A stretch of 64,000 nt of DNA, taken from Verrucomicrobiia bacterium. Its GTDB lineage: Bacteria > Verrucomicrobiota > Verrucomicrobiia > Opitutales > Cerasicoccaceae. The notes under the pieces were generated by a model that did no database searches, was not told the DNA's origin, and was given only the letters and a program-made list of their open reading frames with translations. This document shows, piece by piece, positions 55,155-62,475 of the stretch; positions within the stretch are counted from its first letter, which is position 1; each line of letters starts with the position of its first letter. A program made the translations under genes and the position numbers. The stretch lies in contig JAUIHT010000006.1 in assembly GCA_030432235.1 (NCBI GenBank), positions 310,001 to 374,000 of the forward strand. The letters are read 5' to 3'.

Positions 55155-55697
55155 CTATAGAATGTCCTCTGCTACTACGCCCCGAATATAACCAGATTTC
55201 TGGAGGTCGTAGGCGTCCAACGCAGCGCCACAAAACGATAATCGCTCCAGGGGTTCCATGATCGGTACTCTTCCGTCCCCAGGTACGTCACTTTCCACGC
55301 TTTCGTCGCCGCCATCGAGAACTCGGGCATGGATTTCGACATACTTAGCAAGCTTAGCCATCTCTTTCTCACTGAGCACAGTCAGAAGGTGGTCTGCTGG
55401 GCAAAGCAGCAGCTCCTCAACTAAGACGGTGAGCGCCGTGAAAAGAAGGGCACGCTCGCGATCAATATTGTCCTTCTTCTGCCTGGCCTGAAACTCTTCG
55501 ATGTCCACCTCGGGAAGGCCAAAGCGCAACAAGGTCGCGTTGAGCCGATAAAAGCTTTTAACTCCCGCGCTGACCACCTTGCCCTCCTTTACCCAATCGA
55601 AAAAGGTCGTTCGACCGGGCTTGGGATGAAAAAAATCCAGAATAACCTCGCGGTGGACACAGAGGTCGGAGGTCGGCATCAAGTTCTTTTTCGGCAT
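55155..55697 (-). CDS. Possible excisionase or small DNA-binding protein
   Basis: About 180 residues from the ATG at 55697; a start at 55733 adds 12 residues. The N-terminal third has a winged-helix-like or excisionase-like arrangement: HREVILDFFHPKPGRTTFFD, WVKEGKVVSAGVKSFYRL, similar to how element-borne Xis proteins read. The C-terminal part is helical (ALLFTALTVLVEELLLCPAD). It is the last gene before the right arm repeat and tRNA, a usual place for a recombination directionality factor. Identity is an inference from position and the short basic motif. Confidence 0.45.
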   Translation of the reverse strand: MPKKNLMPTSDLCVHREVILDFFHPKPGRTTFFDWVKEGKVVSAGVKSFYRLNATLLRFGLPEVDIEEFQARQKKDNIDRERALLFTALTVLVEELLLCPADHLLTVLSEKEMAKLAKYVEIHARVLDGGDESVESDVPGDGRVPIMEPLERLSFCGAALDAYDLQKSGYIRGVVAEDIL

Positions 55698-55749
55698 TGG
55701 AAAAGAGTGTATCGAACCTCGATGTCCTTCCAAGCCATTTTCATAAGGT

Positions 55750-55781
55750 CAGTTGCCAATTCAGTTGCCAAAAATGCACCT
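55750..55781 (+). repeat. Putative integrase arm-type site, right copy
   Basis: Identical over 32 bp to 12310-12341, in the same orientation, with CAGTTGCCA repeated twice. It lies 105 bp inside the right attachment repeat; the flanks on both sides differ from the left copy. This fits the two arms of one attachment system. Confidence 0.6.
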
Positions 55782-55885
55782 TTTTCCCGAATTTCGGCGT
55801 ATTTGACCGGACGCCACCGGACTTGATATATTTTTACATTCGCCCTGAAAGCGGCTTAAATACAGGGAAAATCAGTGTTTTTCAT

Positions 55886-55933
55886 TGGTCGGGCTGCAGG
55901 GATTCGAACCCTGGACCTCGTCGTCCCGAACGA
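55886..55933 (-). repeat. Attachment site, right: 3' 48 nt of tRNA-Pro
   Basis: Identical to 12194-12241. It covers the anticodon loop through CCA. The island lies on the low-coordinate side, that is 3' of the tRNA. Confidence 0.9.
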
Positions 55934-55963
55934 CGCGCGCTAGCCAGACTGCGCTACAGCCCG
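55886..55963 (-). tRNA. tRNA-Pro (anticodon CGG)
   Basis: The complement folds as a complete tRNA. The acceptor stem is CGGGCTG paired with CAGCCCG, discriminator A, with CCA encoded (55888-55886). The D arm has GCGC...GCGC, the anticodon stem is CGTCG/CGACG with loop TTCGGGA (anticodon CGG), and the T arm is CAGGG-TTCGAAT-CCCTG. The last 48 nt serve as the island attachment site and are kept intact at this end, so the tRNA remains functional. Confidence 0.97.
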
Positions 55964-55971
55964 TAAAAGAA

Positions 55972-55991
55972 GCTAAGCAGAATTGCTTAGC
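55972..55991 (-). terminator. Terminator of the exonuclease gene
   Basis: GCTAAGCA (55972-55979) pairs with TGCTTAGC (55984-55991) around a four-base loop; on the minus strand TTCTTTTA follows. It lies 27 bp after the exonuclease stop and just upstream of the tRNA. Confidence 0.75.
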
Positions 55992-56018
55992 AAAAGCACG
56001 AAAGCAAGCGGATTTTGA

Positions 56019-56894
56019 CTATCCCAGGCCTAGTCCGTAGCGCTCCCATGCCTGAGTCGCGGATTGCTTCATTTCAAGCTCTTCCAACTTTTCCACCAAA
56101 GCCGGTACGTTCACGGATTGGCGCTCCAAACTAGGTGGGGTATGTTGATACTCCAAAGTAACCAGACGAAGATTCAGGCGAAGCCGCTCTGTGCTTTCCA
56201 TCACCTGTTCACGGAAGCGAACCGGATTCAATTGTCCAGCCTGGAGAACACCTTCCAGGCTACCGTATTCGCGAAGCCATTTGGCCGCAGTTTTCGGCCC
56301 CACGCCTTTCAATCCTGCAATGTTATCGGAGCTATCCCCTACCAGGGCCAGATAGTCAGGGACTAACCGGGGAGGGACGCCAAACTTCTCTTCCACTCCT
56401 TTTTCATTGAGGGCTCTCCACCCCAAACGAGGATTTGCAGTCGGTGCTGGTAACAACTGAGTGATAGTACCGCCCACGCATTGGCCCAAATCTTTATCTG
56501 CTGAAACGATGACAACACGGTGTCCTTGCGCCCCCAGGTGCTTAGCCGCAGATGCAATGAGATCATCGGCTTCGATTCCTTCAATCGAACTAACTGGATA
56601 CCCCATCAGTGAAGTCAACTCCCGCAGTACAGGAATCTGCTGCTGAAGCGCCTCCGGCATTTCCGTACGATTGGCTTTATAATCGGGCAATGCTTCCAAG
56701 TGTCGCCTCGAGCCGCCCTCATCGAAGAATACGGCCAATTGATCCGGTTGCTCGGAATCCTCAAGCTTCCATATCGTTTTGATCCACCCGTGTGCAGCTC
56801 CGGTGGGAAACCCATCGGCCCGAGTCAACTCCGGCAAAGCATAATAACTGCGAAAGGCAAGATTGTAGCCATCCAGCAGAAGTACTTTGGTCAC
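56019..56894 (-). CDS. 5'-3' exonuclease, PolA N-terminal domain type
   Basis: About 291 residues from the GTG at 56894, chosen because it puts VTKVLLLDGYNLAFRSYYAL at the N-terminus and avoids overlap with the upstream stop at 56900; an ATG at 56951 would lie inside that gene. Metal-binding acids are in LLLDGYN, AVFFDEG, IEADDLI, VSADKDL and VGDSSDNI, and the helix-3-turn-helix is GLKGVGPKTAAKWL. It is a stand-alone flap endonuclease/exonuclease domain as in Xni or ExoIX, acting on RNA primers or flaps in DNA repair. A terminator follows before the tRNA. Confidence 0.9.
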   Translation of the reverse strand: MTKVLLLDGYNLAFRSYYALPELTRADGFPTGAAHGWIKTIWKLEDSEQPDQLAVFFDEGGSRRHLEALPDYKANRTEMPEALQQQIPVLRELTSLMGYPVSSIEGIEADDLIASAAKHLGAQGHRVVIVSADKDLGQCVGGTITQLLPAPTANPRLGWRALNEKGVEEKFGVPPRLVPDYLALVGDSSDNIAGLKGVGPKTAAKWLREYGSLEGVLQAGQLNPVRFREQVMESTERLRLNLRLVTLEYQHTPPSLERQSVNVPALVEKLEELEMKQSATQAWERYGLGLG

Positions 56895-56899
56895 TGTAT

Positions 56900-59800
56900 C
56901 TAGAGGCTTGGAATGGCGAAGGATTGAGTACCGTCCGCAGAAATGAACCAAGTCAGGTTGGCGGAAGGATCAGGCATGGTGTAGAACCAGCCGCCTCCCA
57001 GCTTGCTGAAGAAGAAAACCCACGGATAGACCTCATCGGATGTCCACATCCAATCCTGTGCTCCAAGCACATAGAACCAGACGCTATCAGGTACTGAGGA
57101 AGTTGTATAAAGGTAGCCCATGGACAGGCTCAGGTACCAAGGAGCGGAATTCTGATTTACCCAAGTGTCCAGCCAAGAGGAATTAATCCAACCGTCAGAT
57201 TGGATATTCCCCTCAAACAACAAGGAATACGGATCGGCAAATCGGCTCGTATAGCGGGGATCGGTAATAATGGCCTCAACCTGATCACTCACCCCGAGCG
57301 AACGCAGTGACTGCAGGTCAGCATTGGTCGGTTGCTCATTCCACAAGGTAAGCATGAGAACCGCAGTGGTCCATAGGCCTCGCATGGACGATGCATCTCC
57401 AATCAAAGGCTGCGGATCGCTGACCGTACCCGTGGTCAAATCGGTAACCACGATATTCTGCTCACTGATGAGAACGCTGGTAAAGGGATCCAGCCCGCCA
57501 AGCAATACCATACGCAGAGAAGCCTGCTGCTGCTGGGCCGTGCTAGGATCGCTACCATACTTGCCGCTCCACAGCTGGCGGAATATTGCCCGACGGTTTA
57601 GGTCGCCTGCGCTGCCATTGGTTGGGCCAGTCAAATCCGGGAGCTGTCCGAATCGAGTCAGGTATTCGTCAGAACTAAAGATCGCATTGACCAAGCCCTC
57701 CAAGTCGAAGTTGCTGGTGCCAGTGGTGACACCGCTACCAACGCCACTGGTACCCTGCACATACAGGGTGTAGATGCCAGTCGAGAGACCCAACCAACCT
57801 TCAACCGTAATGTAATAAGTCCCTGCGGGGAGGAACTCGGTTATTTGGAAGTTGTTTCCAATGCCTGATTGGTCATCCAGCGCGATAATCTGGCCACTAG
57901 AGTCACGCAGGGTGCCAACCGTGTCAGTCGGACCCTCACTGTAAAGTGTGATATTCTGGGCCGTGGTCGTCGTAAAGTAGTACTCATCCTGCTCGTTCGC
58001 TTGAGTAATCGACGCATCAGTCACCGAAGGAACACCAATCTGGATGGCGCCGGTGGTCGTAGTGCTACCAGAGCTACCATCAAAGCCGGCACCCGTGATA
58101 GCAGTCTGATATTCTGTTACAGTCGGGAAACGGTACAGCTGAGTGATAAAGGCACCCATAATACTGACTGCGGACTGGAAGTCACTGCTCGTCGTGACTG
58201 TAGCGACAAAGTTGGCCTTGGATGCCGTGTTATTCTTAACATTAGCACTGTAATCCTGCACCGTATCGCGGTCCGGCACCACTGCGAAGAAATCTGTCAG
58301 TGTTTGCGCCACGAAGTCCGTAGCGGTCACCCGTGGATTGGAGGTCACCTGAACCGGAACCCCCTCTGACGTAAGTGTCACACCATCCGTGAAAGAAACC
58401 CTGGCAGTCAGGATAACATTGCCGGAATTATCGGGTTCATAGATCGCACGGTAAGGCGAGAAGGTAGTGCTGCTGTAATTGTCGTCATCGGCATAGAAAT
58501 CAACCCGACGGACCGTGCGGCCACCTGTAGTTACCTGTGCGGTGACCGTCCGTGAGTCATAGACAGAGAATTGCACTCCTGCCTTCGGCGAGGTGATGAC
58601 AATGCCAGCATTAATATCCAGGACGTCAACCGTGATGGTATTACCCGCACGGACACCATCGGTATCGGTTACAAAAGCCTGTAGGATGACTTCACCTACC
58701 GAAGTTGGTGTATAGTTTTTAAGATAGGGGAAAGAGTCATCAGTGCCTAGAGAAACACCATCGGCAAAGAACTCGACGTAAGCCACATTAGCGTTCTCCG
58801 AATTGGCAGTGACGGTAATCTCGGTGGGAGAATTAAGAATTAGGTCGTCCCCCTCCTGCGGGCTGGTAAAGACCACCGTCGGAGGATTGGTCGCCACCGT
58901 GATGGAAATCGAATCCGTGGCCGTGGCATTGGCGGTGCCCCCGTTAACGGAGGCAGTGGCCGTCGCCTTAAGGGTGACCTGACCGTTGGAAGTCGGCGTG
59001 AAAGTCGTCGTATAGGGAGCAGAGGTCAAAGTGGCAATGTCGACGCCATTCTGCGAAATAGTGACGCTATCGATAGTGCCAGTCGTGTTAGTAACTCCCG
59101 CATCAACGGTAATGGAGATCGCAGAACCGAGGGCAAAAGCGTTGCCTTCGATAGGAGCTGTGAAGTCAGCATAGACCCCGGTCGGCGTAGATACGGTGAC
59201 GCTGACCGCATCGGAAACAGCAGTGCCCACGCCAGCTTCGTTAACACGTGCGACAATGGAAAAGTTTCCAGTCGTGGTAGGAGTCCAGTTGGCAATATAG
59301 GGTGAGGTGCTGTCGGAGCCTACCCTCACGCCGTTCACATAGAACTCCACCGTGATCGCATTGCTGGCGTTGATTGGCGACACTAGGGCCTCAAGAATGA
59401 CCTGTTCATTCACGCTCAAATCATCGCCAACACTTGGAGAGGAGACAGTAACCGTAGGCCGCAGGTCGGTGCCGGTTCCAGAGTCACGGTTAATATCACG
59501 CAGATAGAGGAAAATGTCACGTAAGTCATTTCCGTCCAACGGATCCACATTAGTGGCTCCAAACCGCAAGCTCCCCACATTGTCAGCATCGGTAGAGAAC
59601 GCGATGCTGCCACCATCAGCACTGATGGCAGGAAAGCGAGATGAACCGGATGAGGGGACGTCTAAGAGAGCGGTCGTCGGATAGCCGAATCTACTAACGC
59701 TAATCTTCAAGGTATCTGTATTACCATCCGTATCAAAAGTACCACTGCCATTTACATCGCGGTCACGCAGGAAAACATTGGAGTATCGGTTGTACAAGGG

Positions 59801-62404
59801 TCGAATCCATTCACCGTTGTCCGGATCAATCGCGAGATTCTGTTCGAGAGAACGGAAGGCGATCAGGGCTCCCGAGCGATCAATAGTAGGTTGAAGGCTA
59901 CCGGTTGGCACACCTTGCTCGACTGAGGAAGTTAGCGAATTGTCACCCTGAGTGCCGCCACCAGCCATGCTGTCATAATAAACGTAGATAACATCGGCAG
60001 CCGAAAAGTATGCAATTACTTGGTTCCCCTGCACACCGGGCACATCATTAATCAAGGTCAGTCCCGGGAAGGCGCCATAATTGGTACCAGTCGCACCATC
60101 AGGATACGGATCGAAAGGCGAGTTCGACGATGCTGCTGTAATAAGTAGATTAGGTGTCGCATTAATCGCAGCAACCAAATTGTCTCTGGTAATAGCCGCA
60201 TTAGCGCCGATAGTCACATTGCCGCCAAAGGTAAAGGTCACCGGCGCATTTGTGCCATCATTAAGAGTGATGAAGTCGCCGCCCCCCGGATTGTTAGCTG
60301 GAAGTGTACCGCGTGCCCAGAACGGGAACTGCTGAACGAATTGAATGGAGGTAAATGACTTACGATTATTACTGACACTGACGCGCTTGGTGACAGGAGC
60401 ACCGGATGTCGAAAAATCTCGTACAAAGATGTCGGATACCCCGTTAGTGTCACCAGTTACCAAATTGCTGGCTTCGGAACTGAAAGCGATTTGCAAGCCG
60501 TTAGACTCACTCCGCCCACCGTTGACGACAGGCTCGGAGCTGTTGCCATTGCCTGCGGCCCCGTTTTGCAGACGACGACTGACAATACCGACATTGCCAG
60601 TGGGCTGCCCGTCATCGAGATTACGCAGGTATATCTGGCTAAAACCATTCGCCAAGGGGAAGTTCGTGGCATTCGTTACGAAGGCCAGGGAAGCACCGTC
60701 CAAGCTCAAAACAGGAGTCAGAGCGTTCGTGTCCGCCAAAGCTCCCGCATTGTCAAAGCTAACCAAGTAGATGCCAACATTGCCCTCCTGATCAAAACTG
60801 CCGGAACCATTGACATCGCGGTCCACTACATAAATTTGAATACGACCAGTCCCCGGTCCTGGCTGGACAGGGCTATTCAAATCCAGATTGGAAGCAACCG
60901 ACTCAAAAGCAACAAAACGTCCCGTTTCACTGATGCTTGGAGTGAAAGAAGCTCCGTTAGCCTGAACCCCGTTCGCGTTTACTGTCAATCGAATCGTGCT
61001 GCCAAGCTCAATGTCGCGAACAAAGATGTCGGAAAATCCGTTGGTGTCATTGTTGACGAGATTGCTGGCGGTGGATTCGAATGCCACATAACGACCATTT
61101 GTACTGATGGCCGGGTTAAGGCTGGTTCCGTTTCCAACAACACCTGCACCCGAAACAGACATCAGAGAGATGGTGCCTTCTTCAACTTCACGCACGAAAA
61201 TCTGGCTCAAACCATTGTAGGTATAACTCTGAGTTGGGGTCAAATTAGTCGCCAAGGACTGGAAAGCGATGAGACTTCCGTCTTCGTTGATGCTGGCTTC
61301 GTCGCTCAGGCCGTTGGATTCAGTCACTTGATTGCCACTTGTATCCGTAACTTCACTGACAGGCAGGGTATTAGAGGCCGGCCCGGAAATGATGCGAACA
61401 CGAGGTGTGGCATTAGAAATGAAGATATTATCGTCTTCATCCTGCTCATCCAAATTTTCAACCGCATCTATGGCCAAACCGACAAAGTAAGTTCCAGAAA
61501 AATTGGATGGAATGAGATACTGCTCGGTGACGGTCATGTATTCTTCGACATCAAGGTAGCTGTCATCCGGCTGGATATAGTAATCTCGTCCAAGGGTATC
61601 AATATGGACTACTGCCGCAAGGCTGTAGGTGGTGACCAATCGACGTGTCTGAGAAAATCCCGTGGGGATGAAACTACCTCCATCGCCTGCATAATCGGTA
61701 TCACCAAGACGAAAATCCTCACCCGCATCGTAGCGCGCCTCGGGAGTGAGGAAGATGCGACAACGATACTCATCTGCATCACTCGGACGGAGCGGGCGAA
61801 CTGCAGCATCCGATCCTTCCGCTGCACTGTTATAAACGCTATATGTAACTTCGATGATATCACCACCTTCATATGTGCCTGCAATATAGGTGACGCTAGC
61901 CGGAAAATCGGTCGCCACTAGATTTACAGGCACATCGATAAGTACATTATTACCACCAGGGGTCGCTGAGGCACTCGATCCTACAGGATTTCCGGTAACA
62001 TCATCCACAATAACTATCGATATGGAATAGCCGGTCTCCATATTGTACAGAGAACCATCATCTTCAGGGATTACCCAACTAACCGTGGCTGTATCCGTTT
62101 CGGCAGCGGTGTCTGGACCAGGCCCAGCCAAAGCTGGGGCAGGTGTGGTTGAGACCACCTCGTAACCGGGGCCTCCGGCTGCAGTACCTAAACCATTGTC
62201 GTAAATATCACTGCCACTCACTCGCATCTGAATTGTCCGCCCCGCAAGTATTTCCCCTTCCAGGGAAACATCGACGCTGATGGTGTCTCCCAGCGCATAG
62301 GTGCCCCCGACGCTGGTTACCCCGGTGATGCCGGCCCTTAACGGACTGAGTGATATCATTAGCAAGCCCCCCAGGGCTGCCCAGAAGCGAAAGTGGTGAT
62401 TCAT
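56900..62404 (-). CDS. Giant secreted multidomain protein (PD40 propeller, Ig-like, PPC, Trp-rich C-terminus)
   Basis: A 1834-residue protein with a signal peptide (LGGLLMISLSPLRAG). In order: CARDB-like beta-sandwiches (about 25-340), a WD40/PD40 propeller with repeated NGxSDIFVRD blades (SQIFVREVEEGTISLM, GFSDIFVRDIELGS, GVSDIFVRDFSTSG; about 360-975), four bacterial Ig-like domains (about 985-1355), a DUF4214-like helical segment (LYRFPTVTEYQTAITG), a PPC-type domain with DEYYFTTTTAQNITLYSEG and LPAGTYYITVEGWLG (about 1468-1560), and a Trp-rich end (VLGAQDWMWTSDEVYPWVFF, GGGWFYTMPDP). Its role is unknown; it may be a surface protein carried by the type II/IV secretin encoded next to it. 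Confidence 0.75.
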   Translation of the reverse strand: MNHHFRFWAALGGLLMISLSPLRAGITGVTSVGGTYALGDTISVDVSLEGEILAGRTIQMRVSGSDIYDNGLGTAAGGPGYEVVSTTPAPALAGPGPDTAAETDTATVSWVIPEDDGSLYNMETGYSISIVIVDDVTGNPVGSSASATPGGNNVLIDVPVNLVATDFPASVTYIAGTYEGGDIIEVTYSVYNSAAEGSDAAVRPLRPSDADEYRCRIFLTPEARYDAGEDFRLGDTDYAGDGGSFIPTGFSQTRRLVTTYSLAAVVHIDTLGRDYYIQPDDSYLDVEEYMTVTEQYLIPSNFSGTYFVGLAIDAVENLDEQDEDDNIFISNATPRVRIISGPASNTLPVSEVTDTSGNQVTESNGLSDEASINEDGSLIAFQSLATNLTPTQSYTYNGLSQIFVREVEEGTISLMSVSGAGVVGNGTSLNPAISTNGRYVAFESTASNLVNNDTNGFSDIFVRDIELGSTIRLTVNANGVQANGASFTPSISETGRFVAFESVASNLDLNSPVQPGPGTGRIQIYVVDRDVNGSGSFDQEGNVGIYLVSFDNAGALADTNALTPVLSLDGASLAFVTNATNFPLANGFSQIYLRNLDDGQPTGNVGIVSRRLQNGAAGNGNSSEPVVNGGRSESNGLQIAFSSEASNLVTGDTNGVSDIFVRDFSTSGAPVTKRVSVSNNRKSFTSIQFVQQFPFWARGTLPANNPGGGDFITLNDGTNAPVTFTFGGNVTIGANAAITRDNLVAAINATPNLLITAASSNSPFDPYPDGATGTNYGAFPGLTLINDVPGVQGNQVIAYFSAADVIYVYYDSMAGGGTQGDNSLTSSVEQGVPTGSLQPTIDRSGALIAFRSLEQNLAIDPDNGEWIRPLYNRYSNVFLRDRDVNGSGTFDTDGNTDTLKISVSRFGYPTTALLDVPSSGSSRFPAISADGGSIAFSTDADNVGSLRFGATNVDPLDGNDLRDIFLYLRDINRDSGTGTDLRPTVTVSSPSVGDDLSVNEQVILEALVSPINASNAITVEFYVNGVRVGSDSTSPYIANWTPTTTGNFSIVARVNEAGVGTAVSDAVSVTVSTPTGVYADFTAPIEGNAFALGSAISITVDAGVTNTTGTIDSVTISQNGVDIATLTSAPYTTTFTPTSNGQVTLKATATASVNGGTANATATDSISITVATNPPTVVFTSPQEGDDLILNSPTEITVTANSENANVAYVEFFADGVSLGTDDSFPYLKNYTPTSVGEVILQAFVTDTDGVRAGNTITVDVLDINAGIVITSPKAGVQFSVYDSRTVTAQVTTGGRTVRRVDFYADDDNYSSTTFSPYRAIYEPDNSGNVILTARVSFTDGVTLTSEGVPVQVTSNPRVTATDFVAQTLTDFFAVVPDRDTVQDYSANVKNNTASKANFVATVTTSSDFQSAVSIMGAFITQLYRFPTVTEYQTAITGAGFDGSSGSTTTTGAIQIGVPSVTDASITQANEQDEYYFTTTTAQNITLYSEGPTDTVGTLRDSSGQIIALDDQSGIGNNFQITEFLPAGTYYITVEGWLGLSTGIYTLYVQGTSGVGSGVTTGTSNFDLEGLVNAIFSSDEYLTRFGQLPDLTGPTNGSAGDLNRRAIFRQLWSGKYGSDPSTAQQQQASLRMVLLGGLDPFTSVLISEQNIVVTDLTTGTVSDPQPLIGDASSMRGLWTTAVLMLTLWNEQPTNADLQSLRSLGVSDQVEAIITDPRYTSRFADPYSLLFEGNIQSDGWINSSWLDTWVNQNSAPWYLSLSMGYLYTTSSVPDSVWFYVLGAQDWMWTSDEVYPWVFFFSKLGGGWFYTMPDPSANLTWFISADGTQSFAIPSL

Positions 62405-62475
62405 ACGAGATTCTCCTCTACGATTGGAATATACGAGAATAGTAATATTAATTGAAGTAAGGGTCTATTACCAGC

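Larger units (their letters stand above)
12194..55933. mobile_element. Integrative genomic island in tRNA-Pro carrying a glycan-utilization locus
   Basis: The island is bounded by a perfect 48-bp direct repeat formed by the 3' part of tRNA-Pro, with a tyrosine recombinase 104 bp inside the left copy. A second 32-bp direct repeat lies just inside both ends. Rep-like and excisionase-like genes at the right end become neighbours of the integrase on an excised circle. About 34 kb of the 43.7 kb is catabolic cargo with its own LacI-type regulator; about 7 kb is plasmid- or phage-like. No transfer, relaxase-system, capsid or terminase gene was recognised, so it is either mobilised by a helper or no longer mobile. 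Confidence 0.85.

Noticed and set aside
60491-61921. 476-codon plus-strand frame antisense to the 1834-residue gene
   Set aside because: It has no signal or family features, and its length follows from the biased codon use of the repeated Ig/propeller gene on the other strand. Similar antisense frames occur at 57869-58369 and 62632-63198.
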